This document shows positions 11,242-22,863 of a DNA stretch of 64,000 nucleotides, one piece after another. The translations under genes and the position numbers were made by a program. Each line of letters starts with the position of its first letter. Within the stretch, counting starts at the first letter, position 1. The notes under the pieces are model-generated. The model made no database searches and was not told where the DNA came from. It saw only the letters and a list, made by a program, of their open reading frames with translations. The DNA is from Amphiura filiformis (Eukaryota; Echinodermata; Ophiuroidea; Amphilepidida; Amphiuridae), in contig NC_092631.1 of assembly GCF_039555335.1 (NCBI RefSeq), positions 6,336,481-6,400,480 on the forward strand, in the 5' to 3' direction.

Positions 11242-11981
11242 TAATACGGGCCTATAATTACATTTATTTCATGTATCATCATTTATGTTTTATTATTAAT
11301 GTGTGTTCATTAATTATTCATTTATTTATTTTATTTTCGTTGATTGATTTATATATTGCCATTGATCAGGCTTCTATAGCTTATATCGTGAAATTATGAT
11401 TTCTTTCATTTTTGCTTGCTTACTTTTTTGTTTAGAGATTTTTAGATCAAAGACTAATCATATCAGAACCAGAGTATTAATGATTATTGATGCTTAATCA
11501 GTCACTAATGAATGATTATCATGCATATGAATTATAAAGGAATGCAATTTGTAATTGAATTATAGAATGAATGATTGGTAGATTGGTTGATTGAGAGACT
11601 GATTAATTTGAGATTGATGAAGTTATGAGCGGTCAATAACTATTTGGCTGACTGATTGAGATTGCCAGATCTAACACTATGGACCACAATGGCCTCATCC
11701 TAATGACATAGTTCAATAACCTCAATTAAATACTCAATAGTGCAAATTTGACCTCAAGTTTCAGAGTATGAGTTTTGTATCCAAATTTTCAAAGGTCATT
11801 CAATGACTATACAAATGCATTGGGGTTAAAGAATTGTGCCCTTATTAATTATAGATGAGCATGTTGTGGATCCTAGTGTAAGACCATGAAGAGACAATTG
11901 AGAGACTGATTATAAATTGAGTGGTTGCTTGACTACTCGATTACTTAATTGATTGATATTTTAACACCAAGATACGGTACA

Positions 11982-12641
11982 TTAAGGGCTGGGGTATGAA
12001 CGTTTGGACAGTATTTATTGTGGGACATTATAGCACATCAGACATATCGAATTGCATTCTGAATACGAAGAATGTCATTCTGATATCAAATAATTTTGAT
12101 TTTTGAAATTCGCAATTTAATACACATTTTATGGCAAATCATTAAAATTGATATTTTTGATATTTAACAGTACTTGAAATAAACTTTATAAATCTGATGA
12201 TTTATACTTAAAGTGTATGTAGGTGGGATGAAAAGCCGACGATCAATTGAAAATTTTGACCTTTCGTATTGAAGATATGGATTTTTTTTCCCAAAACACA
12301 AAAAAAAAATTAGGTCTTTTTGGGAAAAAAATCCATATCTTCAATATGAAAGGTCAAAATTTTCAACTGACCGTCGGCTTTTCCTCCCTGCTACATACAC
12401 TTTAAGAATATGTCATTAGATTTATATAATTTACTTCGAGTACTGTTATATATCAAAAACTTGAAAAATATCAAATTTTTATAATTTGTCATAAAATTTG
12501 TATTATATTGTGATTTTCAAAAATGAAAATTATTTGATATCAGAAAGACATGCTTCGTATTCAGAATGCAATTCGATATGTCTGATGTGCTCTGATGTCC
12601 CAAAATAAATACTGTCCAAACGTTCATACCCCAGCCCTTAA
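11982..12641. mobile_element. 660-bp TTAA-ended palindromic element
   Basis: The element runs from TTAAGGGCTGGGGTATGAAC to its exact inverted counterpart ending in TTAA. The arms of about 300 bp pair across the whole length, including ATTTATT/AATAAAT and GATATGTCTGATGTG blocks, around a short centre near 12305. The TTAA at both ends fits a TTAA-specific (piggyBac- or Kolobok-like) insertion. It has no coding capacity. As RNA it would form a very long hairpin. Confidence 0.85.
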
Positions 12642-13625
12642 TTGAGACTACAATGTAATTTGTTAATAATTGATCGATTGATCGAACGAATGATTATTGA
12701 TTGATACTTGATGAGTAGTTCAATAATTGACTGACTATTATCGATATATCAATCTAATAAGTTATTGTGATTCTATTATATTATATTATTATATTGATTG
12801 ATTGGATGACCATATCAATTAATTGATTAATCAATCAATTCAATAATGATTCTGATTGTTTTCTTGATTGTTTGTTGAATACTTATTGGACGGATCGTTG
12901 GTTGAATGAACCAACGATTGAGTGATTAATCAAAGAATCCCTTGAACTTGAAGAACAGTTTGCATCCATTTTTCGAAAATCGGAGCAACTTTTAATTTTT
13001 CACCCCTAGCGTGCAAATTGACCTTGGACCTGTCGAACCTCAAAACTCAATATGTCCTACGTGCGCAATAATGTTGCACTTTTGTGATCCTTAGACCCAG
13101 ACAAATAATTTGACACGTTTTTAGTGAATTTGGAGCATTTTTGCCCCCCCCCCCCATATGACATGAGCATGTAGGGTGTTTGAGGGTCTTTTTGGAGGGT
13201 CACGGAGTTCCAATATATATATAGCTTGGTAGACCAAAGTTTTGAATTCAGCATACCCGAATTAAACAAAACAATTTGGTTGCCAGCTTTTACGCGAACT
13301 TGCCGCTTGATGCTTAAATAAGCACATTTCCAAAATAGAGCCAGACTAAAATAACAACACTGATTTTACAAAATAAATCAATATGATATCACGATTTAGG
13401 CCTACACTGGTCGAAACCCAGCTACTTCAAAAGTGTGAAGTGTTTTGATCCATGCAATCTCATAATCAATCGATTGAGATGACTAGCGTACTCGTCCCAG
13501 TTACATAACAGATGCGGTTAAATAATGGGCGGGGTTACCAACCATATTTGGAGTTATTACGTTGTCATTAACTGGGTTGGTTCTGGTCACTGCTTATGGT
13601 AATTCGATTGCGCTGCTGGGGGTAG
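12642..13625. other. TGAT-rich simple sequence, then unremarkable DNA
   Basis: 12650-12950 is imperfect TTGAT/TCAAT simple sequence. A C-run lies near 13145. No gene seen. Confidence 0.5.
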
Positions 13626-13631
13626 AGCACC

Positions 13632-13699
13632 AATCTATAAGGACCAACGCCTGACGGCGTTGATAATAGTGCTACATATTGCGTTGGTCCTGTATGGAC
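13632..13699 (+). repeat. compact fold-back with alternative pairing, copy 2
   Basis: AAGGACCAACGCC, TGAC, GGCGTTG, an 18-nt spacer and GCGTTGGTCCT. The outer pairing is a perfect 11 bp (AGGACCAACGC with GCGTTGGTCCT) and the inner is 7 bp. Outside these, AGCACCAATCTA and TAGATTTGGGTGCT add an imperfect outer stem. It aligns with the minus strand of 10423-10492 over about 70 nt. Confidence 0.65.
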
Positions 13700-14412
13700 T
13701 AGATTTGGGTGCTACGTAGCTGAGGGAAAATTCTGTGTATTAAAGACAAATCAACCCATCGTTGCTTGGGGTTTTAATAACAGGTTTAATTTCAGGGATT
13801 GATTGATTTTCAATGATGGATACAAATTTTAAGTTTAGCATCAGTTTTGTTTAATATTTAGTTAAGTTTTATAAAATGTTGCAAAATTAATAAATTAAAA
13901 AAATAACTAATAGTATCAAAGGCTACGAAAAACCCCTTCTCTATGGGCCCAACCGACCCGGAATTTGTGTTTTTGAGAATTAAAAAAACCTGTTTATTTT
14001 GCTTAAATCATAGAAAATATGTTTGTGAAAAATTCACCAGTGATATTTTAGTGTAATTTCAAGATAGCCTCTCTCTGGAAAAACAAGTACAAAAAACACC
14101 CAACCCTACTTGAAGTTGAAAGGTTCGCCCGTATAATAGGGTGGGTTTTTAGTCTTTTTTGTCGCCAAAATACTTTTAGATTAATAAATAACATGACACC
14201 AAAAACAGAAATTTTGACAATAATAGTTTTTTTCTGATCATGTAAATTTTGACCAAAGTATCAGCATGTTAATATGATATAGCGAGATTACACATAAATA
14301 TAAAATTTGAAAGAGGGACTATAAATATACATTTAAAAATCCAAAACAATAAATCAAGAAGTGCATATTATTATTATTATTAAAAATAATTTATATTTAA
14401 ATGATGTTCCTC
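13700..14412. other. non-coding, no gene seen
   Basis: AT-rich sequence without recognisable ORFs or clear repeat ends. Confidence 0.45.
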
Positions 14413-14646
14413 GCCTAAAAAATCCGGACATTGAGTTTTTTTACATGTTTTGCATTTGGAAAATGTTCCATTACAAACCAAATGTCAGACGAATTCATCT
14501 CTATGGATTGCCTGACTCTGAGTTGATAACATCAGGCAATACTAGCTAATTCTTTGAATGGAACAAAATGCAATCAAAATACATGTGAAGATGAGCTCAT
14601 CTTCTCTGATGTTATGTAAAATAGGCTTGTCCGGATTTTTTAGGTG
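14413..14646. mobile_element. MITE-like element, about 234 bp
   Basis: GCCTAAAAAATCCGGACA on the left is matched by TGTCCGGATTTTTTAGGT on the right (17 of 18). The interior is unrelated AT-rich sequence with a weak inner fold. No target-site duplication could be assigned. Confidence 0.65.
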
Positions 14647-14754
14647 GGCAATGTATATGAAATAAATAAATATCACATCATTCATCTGTTTCCCAATTTC
14701 AAAACAAGCTATATTTTAGAAGGAAAACAAAACATACATAGGCCTACAAGAAAA

Positions 14755-14955
14755 AACAAATCACATTTTGACCAAAAATCACCTTTTTGACCAAAACCCT
14801 TTCCATACCAAACATCACTTTCTTGACCAAAATCAAATAATTGACCAAAAATCACATTTTAGACCAAAAACTAAGTTTTTGACCCAAATCACGTTTTTTG
14901 AAAATCAAAAATCACATTTTAAGCCAAAATAGCACAATGTAAACCAAAAATCACA
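14755..14955. repeat. degenerate minisatellite of about 20 bp
   Basis: About nine imperfect copies of a unit close to ATCACATTTTGACCAAAA lie head to tail, with lengths around 18-24 bp. Confidence 0.8.
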
Positions 14956-16056
14956 GCAAAAGGGGAAATGATTTTGTAAAATTTTGCACAATACCGGAGT
15001 AAACGTGTTACTCAATCAAATTGAGTAAAATTGATCATGCTAGAAGGGTTGTGCCCTAGCTTTTTACCATCCAAAAGAGATTTTTAAGAGTGTACAATTG
15101 TGTTAATTTATTTCAATCGTTTTTTTTAAATAATAAATGATGAATGATGAGTGATTTTTACTTTCAAGTGATGCAAATAAGACTAGGCCTACTCAACTGG
15201 TTTAAATTCTATATATTTGTCATGACACTATAAATGATAATTTATATAGGTCCCAAATTATTTTAGTTAATTAACACTAAGATTGCATATGTACACAGGC
15301 TTACTATGCACAATGCACATAATCAATTCACTGAATTTAGTCACAATAATTTGCTGGTTTGAGAAATTGGTTATTTTTGCTGACAAGGTTGCTTAATTCT
15401 ACACCCTTGGTATTTGAATTATGATAACTTATGGGATATTTTATATGCTGGTACTTGTGAAAAATATTATGGAGACTGGAACATATATACACAAAATAAT
15501 ATTTATAGAACTAAATATAAATTATTGATCAAGTTTCAGCTTGTATGGATTTTGGTGATTTTGTCCTTAAAATTTCAGAATTCTGACCCATGACTGCAGA
15601 AATAAAAATTCCTCAAAACTTTTTTGTTCATTTTACTATTTGACGCATATTAAACCCAATAACATTTAAACTCTTGGGTGTGAAAAAAAAATCACCTGGA
15701 CTGTTGATCTTGTGCCATGTCGGCCATGATTTTTGCCAAATTCTAAAAGCATAATTTCAGTGCCTCTATAAAAAGGTAACTATGTACTTGTGTTAATTTT
15801 GCTCCTAAATTGGTAATTTTGGACTTTGTTATTTTATTCAGTTCCAATGACCGTCAGAATGGGACACTTTGAAAATTCATAATTCGAAAAGTTTTTGTCC
15901 GCTTTTCATACTTCTGTTGATGAATTCTATCCAGAAAACAATATGAAATGTTGATGGTCGTCCTATAGTAATACCTGTGGGTTGCATTGTAGTAATGTAG
16001 GCCTATGCTACAATCACTCACATCTTCTATTTCAGATATTTCAAAACATGTACTAG
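14956..16056. other. non-coding, no gene seen
   Basis: AT-rich sequence with two TAGGCCTA octamers (near 15186 and 15999). No ORF with family resemblance. Confidence 0.45.
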
Positions 16057-16226
16057 CAGTGGCGTAGGGGTTGCTACAATTTGTGACCCTACTATTTAAT
16101 ATTTTTAATTAAAATTACCTACTGAATTCGTTGCGAATATTTCACAAAACTTAAAAAATAAGTCGGTTCAGGTGGGGTATGAAAAATCGGGTATGAGAAG
16201 TAGGGTCACAAATTGTACCGACCCTG
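16057..16226. mobile_element. short inverted-repeat element, possible hAT-like
   Basis: ACAATTTGTGACCCTACT at 16076 is exactly inverted at 16199-16216. Weaker outer ends (CAGTGGCGTAGGGG on the left, CGACCCTG on the right) suggest a hAT-type terminus. The 8-bp flanks do not match, so the family is uncertain. Confidence 0.5.
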
Positions 16227-17329
16227 ATTAATTAGCATATTATAAATTTGATGAGGAATTTAAATATTTATATGCCATTGGGTTTTGTGTAGGGGATGGA
16301 GGAAACAAACTTTGATTGATAATGTCATTAAAATATTAAGATACCTTGCATCTCGTTTCTACTAGGCTTTATTTAATTTAACTCATTAAAATTATCATTA
16401 AAGTTTTGCTTTTGTAAAGCCTACAATGTTCTTTATAGCACATCTAAAATTCTCCTGCATGCTGAGTGAACATAAAAAGGTTGAATAACACATGGAGATT
16501 AAAAAAACGTAAGTAAACAAAATCAAACTAAACTGGTAATTTGCACAACTTTAACCACAGAGCAGTACAACGTGTAACAGAACAAGATCTTGTTCATGGT
16601 TGTTTGTTTAACCATGGATAAAGATAATTATGCTCTTCAAACACATTAAAGGTTCCATGACTTGGCAAACAAAGTTATACACACTTGAGTTTATAATACA
16701 TGCAGTCTTCACAGTCACTCCAGGCTGTTTTGGATCGCGCAGGGGGGGTCTGCTTGATCAGCAGAAGAGATATTTCTCCCATCTTCTGGTATTACAGTAA
16801 AGCTATCATTTGCTGCATATTGCTCAAATTTGCACTTCTTACATGATTGTTACCCGGGGATTGTAATTGCCCAATGCTATCTGAAATACCATGTAGGCCT
16901 AAAGGACTAAGCCTCCAAAGTAAAATTTAGAGTTTTATAATAAAACTGGGATCCCCCAAAGCTCCACAGTTAAGCGGCTAAGTCGGTTTTTAACTTTTTA
17001 CCACATTATTTTCGCTCAGTTAAAACTGAGACTATTGGTTTAATACTAGTCTCAGGTTAAAATGATCAGAAGACCCCCTTGACAGATAAAGTGTTACTAG
17101 TAGTAGTAATATTATGTAATCATAGTAATTTTTTTTTTAAAAGAAGAACAAAATTAAAATTTTACCAAAATCATACATTATGTCTTTTATCATCAATCTC
17201 CAAAATAGGAAAGATAAGTGGTCTATCGTAAAACCAAATTTATCGAACGTAATCAAAACAATAAAATAATTATTTGGCCAAAACAACAACAACAAACAAA
17301 CACTTGGTTGTCCCTGCCCCTTTGAGGGA
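16227..17329. other. non-coding, no gene seen
   Basis: AT-rich sequence. A short inverted pair, GTTAAAACTGAGACTA and TAGTCTCAGGTTAA, lies near 17020-17060. Confidence 0.45.
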
Positions 17330-19850
17330 TTCTGATTTTCGCCAGCTAAGAGCTGGTTATCTAATTCAGAGATCGTCTTTGTTTGCTAAAGAGATTACGG
17401 GGTACTAGCATTGGTTTGAATTACTTAGCGGAACTTTTTATGGTGAAAATATAATGTAAGACCTGTTATTCGATTTGTAAGAAAAAGAAAGTATGTTTTG
17501 CCGTTTCAATGAATGAAAACGAGTGAGAATTTCAAAAGTTATGGTTTGAAGGAAATAATAGTTATATGCCAGGCCTATAATAGTTTCCACAGCATATCAA
17601 CGAAAGAAAATGATAGTAGGCCCTATCCTTGTTATCATGCGTTCTTAGATTTACATTTGCAGACCTCTTGGAGATCAGCACAGCATGAGATGTGAGTGTA
17701 TTGATAACATGATTAAAACCTTTATGGACGTAAAAGTCAAAGTAAAACTATCCTATATCCTGTATCGTTTTATGGATAATAAAAATTCCCTTTAAAAGGG
17801 AAGGCCAGCCTCAATGCAGAAGAGGTCTTGTAAATAGTTTGGGTCACCGTGAAAGGCATTTTTTAGGATCACGCTTACATCCATGTTACATGACAGTTCA
17901 CCAAACCATCAATGGTGATAACATGCACACTGAAACAGCAAAAAACATTAACTCCTAACTCCTGTCATCTCTTTAATTCATTACTCCAAATTGTTCTGCA
18001 TTTTTGTCTTTACTGCTCTACCCATGCTTATTATTAAAATCAAGAAATACACTGCAGTTGTTAGTTAATTCGCTATGTAAACTCAACTTACATGCACATT
18101 TTATTTTCAAATGATTTTATATTATTTCGCAATGTATAGTTTACTATAATAGTGGCAAGCACATGATAAAGGACTGATCATTCACTACAATCTTCACTTT
18201 TAAACTGTATTTTTTGAATGTGTTGATTGTTAGTCCGAAACTCCTGCAAAGCTATGGACATGGCATCTTACCTACTCCATTCTGTAATAGTCTGCATTGT
18301 GTGTTTTCTCAGTCTTCAATCATTTTGTTGAATGTAATTTTATGAATCAAATAAAAAAGATAGAAAGTGGCTTCACTTTAGTATGTGTCATTTTACAGTA
18401 TTTTTTACAGTATTTATAATAAAGTAAGACAATAATTTATTTATTTTCTATAAGTGTCAAAATATGGGATATATTGTTCAATATTATAGCTAGCCCCTAA
18501 AAACTTTATTTTCCATCGGATTTTTCCCGTTGAAAAGACAAAACTGATGTTAAAGATAGCAATAACATTTTGAGTCAATTTTATCCATAAAATGATACAG
18601 GATAGGATAGATAATTACTTTGACTTCAATGTGGTCCATATAATGAAGATTTTGATTCTACAACATTATTAGATCTATTATCAACATATCAATTATGCAC
18701 TCACAGGTAACCAAACATCATGCTATGCTCAGTAGTCCACTGATATGACCTCGTTCCAGTGATCATTCCCCGCTAATTACTAATTGTTGACCATGTCATT
18801 TTTTTGATATGCTGATTGCTGAACAAGTTTATGTTTATATGTGTAGGCCTAACCTATGATAACTTTTTAAGTCATAATTAATTCAAACATAACTTTGGCA
18901 ATACTCAATCGTTTTCGTTCGTTGAAACGGCAAAACATACTTTCTTTTCCTTGCAAATCGAATTAGCAGACATCAAAAACATTTCCACCACAAGAATTAA
19001 AAAAATAATTCATACCAATAGAAGAAGGCTATAATCTTAGCTAATCTTTAGTTCACACAAATCTCATCTCAGAATTAGATACCAGCCCTATGGGCTGGCG
19101 AAAATGACTTAAAATGTCATTTTGAAATAATTGATATCTTAAACATCAGTTTTGTCTTTTCAACAGGAAAAATTCGATGTAATTTCAGGGCCTATTTTTG
19201 ATATGGGTACAATTCATATACATGTAGGCCTATTGAACAATATCAGTCTTTGTACATTTTATAATGTGCTATGTATAAATTGTGAATTAATATATAAATT
19301 GATATAAAACTAATGTGCATGTATAAGGCAAGTAGGATGGCAGTTTTTTTCTTTTTTTCTAAAAACTGAATTTCTTTATATTATTAATGAGCTAAGGGTA
19401 GTCTAAAAGGAAAAAAAAAAAAAAAGACAGAACAATTTGGAGTAATTAATTAAAGAGTTGACAGGAAGTTATCGGAGTTAATGTTTGGTTTTTCTGTGTG
19501 CATGTTCTTATCATTGATGCCGGACATTTATGGTTTGGTGCAGGCGGCGAATGGCATGATAGAGCCGGCAGCTTGTGAAACCGCCCGGCCGTATGGCATT
19601 TTCCAAATACTCGGTCATTATCGAACCCCCATGGTTTTAGCTTGTATTTATATTATTTATTAACATATAGGCCTATTTGTTTGTGAAATTTCAAGCGTTT
19701 TAAATTTTCAAAATAATCCCATTATTGGTGGGCTGTCATGGAACATGATGGATCATAAAAAGAGTGATCCTAAAAATGCCTTCCACCCAAACTAATTACA
19801 AGACCTCTTCTGCATTGAAGCTGGCTTCCCCTTTTAAAGGGAATTTTTAT
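17330..19850. repeat. interleaved inverted-repeat mosaic
   Basis: Four inverted pairs overlap here. 17330-17526 pairs with 18903-19107 (for example AAACGGCAAAACATACTTTC). 17735-17780 pairs with about 18575-18630 (AAGTCAAAGTA, CCTGTATC). About 18495-18566 pairs with 19115-19195 (ACATCAGTTTTGTCTTTTCA). 17779-17920 pairs with 19719-19850 (TGCAGAAGAGGTCTTGTAAA). The last pair behaves like roughly 135-bp terminal inverted repeats of a 2.07-kb element whose ends contain a TTTAAA-centred palindrome. Related ends recur at 21053 and 28236. No transposase ORF was found inside. Confidence 0.7.
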
Positions 19851-21052
19851 CTTCTTCTTTTATTTCTTGCATAAAAGTGGAAAATTAAAGTTAACATATT
19901 GGCAATATAATTTGCTTCCTCCTCTTAATGATCAATTTTGCATTGTAGAAAAAAATAAAAATAAAAAGAGTTCTCCTCTTTTTAAAGTTTTTTTTCTGTC
20001 AGTGTAGTTTTTAGCTGTGGGACTACTATGGAGTGCAGCCTGTAGTGTAGAGGTGTATCTTACTGACTTGCTTTTAATACTGACTTTCTAACCTTTTATA
20101 ATTTTATAATATATAGTTACCCTTTGGCTCTAAAATCATAATTGCAAGACTCTGAATTTGTAAATAGACCCTACCGAATACTGGCCACTCGTCCTTTATA
20201 TTTAAATAAAAGTCTCCCCTCCATAAAGTACCACGGGGCAATTCACAAAATAATACCATAACACATGTGATATGCTGAGGAAGCCTGATTACCTATTTAA
20301 AATAGCTGAGTGGAGGGTTTTCAATGAAATATTTTTTCACGTCAGTGAAATGATGCCATTGCCCCCACATCTCATATGCACAGTTTATCTCTTACATATC
20401 CTGTGTCTTGAATAGCTATATAGCCCAACCCTGTGGTTAAGAGGCTAGGAAATAATTCCTAATATATCATACCCTAGTTTGTATGCCTTTTATCTAATCT
20501 TGCCCAACATGACAACTTACTATTTAGCCCTTAAACCCAGCAAAGAGTCTGCTCAGTGTAGGAATTTGTTATCCTTTTTTTTTAATAAATATGTTTGCAA
20601 TTGGCTTATAGCCATCACATGCTGATAATACACATAACTGATTGGTTAATCAAACTAGCAGGTCATGGTCAGGCCTAATCACAAAGTAAACATATCATCT
20701 GTATAGAAAACTATGCAGCAGGCGACTTCAGAAAAAGTTCAATATAACTACATTGCATAAAACTAAGTCCATTATCTATAGTTAATTGGTCAAATGTTTA
20801 TTGACTCTTGTAATAACCCATGTGTAGGCATATAAACCTGTATAATATTGGTGTTCATAAAAGCAGGACTATGAGACAAATATCCTGACCCTGACAAAAG
20901 CTATAGCAAGAGCAAATGGCTGGGTAAATTGTTTACTTCAGTGATAAGGCATCTTGCATACATATGTACAATTTTCATTTTATTTTATTTATTTTATTTA
21001 TTTATTAGACTCTTCGTAGTTTATAGCCAAATTTGTTTCCTGTAGGTGGCTT
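19851..21052. other. non-coding, no gene seen
   Basis: AT-rich sequence with A-runs and T-runs. No coding or repeat signal beyond simple sequence was recognised. Confidence 0.45.
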
Positions 21053-21075
21053 AATAAAAATTCCTTTAAAAAAGG
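21053..21075 (+). repeat. isolated TTCCTTTAAA-type element end
   Basis: AAAAATTCCTTTAAAAAAGG resembles the terminal palindrome of the 17779-19850 element, but little of the following sequence matches. It is probably a truncated relative. Confidence 0.4.
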
Positions 21076-21803
21076 AATGGGGCGCCCAATGTGAGCTTGG
21101 TCGTGATGTATTGAATTTCATGGTGTTTAAATTTGGTATTATTATCTCATGAAACCCGGTGACACCTCATTATAGAAATGAGACCTGTTGATAGGTTGTA
21201 AGAGAGGATAGCCTTTTCCAGGCACGAATTGGCCATATATAAAGAAAGTTTTGCTACTTTGCAACGCAATAAAAACCCTAAATGCAAAATGAGATCCTGT
21301 AGGTGGCTTCCGAGGTGGCTTAAAAAACTAAAAAAAAAAAAAAAAACTTAAAAAATTTAAAAAATATTGTTTTTCAGAGTCAAGACACATGTATCATTAT
21401 TAAGCCTCATATCACTTATTTATTGTCGAATAAGTGCAAATTCTTGTTTGTGTAAAAACTGAAGCATCATATGTGTACAAGAATATTTGAATATTAACTG
21501 TACATCATATGTAACGATTCGTGATACCCAATCATGCTTCAGTGGTTTAGGAAGCAGAGAATTTTATTTCAATTTTATATACGCCAAAATATTTTCTGAA
21601 TAATAAAATTAACACTGAATTGATGGCGGAAATTTTATGTAAATTTTACCAAGGTTCCTACTAAAGATTACTGTTTCGTCTTTATGGGAATTTAACTTTG
21701 GGGACCTACGTGGACTACGAATCCAGTCTTACAAGAAAAATGGTAGGCTGACTAGGCTCCCTACCTTGCAGAGCATGTGCATGCACGAAATCAATTGTGT
21801 ATG
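21076..21803. other. non-coding, no gene seen
   Basis: AT-rich sequence with an A-run near 21330. No ORF or repeat ends recognised. Confidence 0.4.
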
Positions 21804-21812
21804 TATCATAGG

Positions 21813-22212
21813 TAGCTCTTGATCAGAGCCCTCGCAGTACCTTAGAAGATCCAGAGATCCCCAAGTAAAATAAACCCAAGCAAGTGACTAGTATTAGTAA
21901 AGAAAATGTATATAGGCCAATCCATTCTGTAAAAAATTAATACCACTCCCATGCATCACCCAGCAGTACATGTATTTGTACAGAGCTTGCCGAAGGCAAG
22001 CTTCACTATAGGCAAGTCACCAACAAGTCAAGTAGGACCACTTATAGATCACTGTCTACCTGAGATATTGGTCTACCCCACACACCAACCGCGAAAATCC
22101 AGTGACCGACGCGCCAGCCGGTCTTTACTATAGTGTCAGAGGGCATATGGCATGGTTTTTTCATTTTTTCTTTCAATTGGATGGAAAATAGGTTGGCTTT
22201 GGAGCAAAGCTA
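21813..22212 (+). mobile_element. 400-bp element with 9-bp TSD (family R1), copy 1
   Basis: It starts TAGCTCTTGATCAGAG and ends GGAGCAAAGCTA, giving a short terminal inverted repeat (TAGCTYTTG / CAAAGCTA). It is flanked by a perfect 9-bp duplication TATCATAGG (21804-21812 and 22213-22221). A nearly identical copy at 53752-54149 has its own 9-bp duplication. Inside, GCTTGCC-GAA-GGCAAGC forms a tight hairpin. 9-bp duplications are typical of Mutator-like elements, but the terminal repeat is very short for that class. It is non-coding. Confidence 0.85.
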
Positions 22213-22221
22213 TATCATAGG

Positions 22222-22863
22222 CCCCTCGTATTGTTTGTATGCGCCTGAGAATTCAACAATATTAATAATGGTAGCGCTACACATTAATGTTTTTAAGCAG
22301 ATAAAATTCCAAAATATGGTACGTTTTCTGTCTTTGCTTGTCACGTGGTATGTTGAAGTAATGAAGTAATTGAAGTTGTGATTATTTATATGTTCAAATT
22401 TTCAAGATGGCTCCAACGCAACAAGTCAGTTCAGTTGGCCGAGCGGTAAACATGGTAAAGGCGCTGGTAATATGCCGATACGATCCATGAAAATTTAAAA
22501 ATTTTAAATTTCATATTATGAAATGCGCCTGGAAGAATTTATGTATGACGAAGAGTGGTGTGGGTCTATAGGTTCATCCCCTGCAAAATGGTGATCCCCA
22601 GCCCGACTTGGGTCTTCACTCTTCATTCTAGCTTGTGCGAAGATTTTGTTTTTATATGCCTATTTGTTTAAAACAGCATCACACTCACTCCCACAGCCCA
22701 CACCCCCACACACAATAGTATAGACATATGATATCCCTATTATCATTGATTAAATATTTTGAGCTCAAAATGTAGAAATATACACTTTGAGCTCATCTTA
22801 TAGCTATACATGTAACAGGGCAAGGAAAGAAATAGACAGGTGTCAATTATAAAAACCTTGAAT
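22222..22863. other. non-coding, no gene seen
   Basis: A short palindrome (AAATTTAAAAATTTTAAATTT near 22490, within one base) and a tRNA-Leu-like A-box phrase (TTGGCCGAGCGG near 22436) are visible, but no complete tRNA. Confidence 0.45.

Noticed and set aside
22419-22585. tRNA-Leu-like A-box (TTGGCCGAGCGG) with a possible B-box GGTTCATCCCC downstream
   Set aside because: The boxes are about 130 bp apart, the B-box is poor and no cloverleaf can be drawn.
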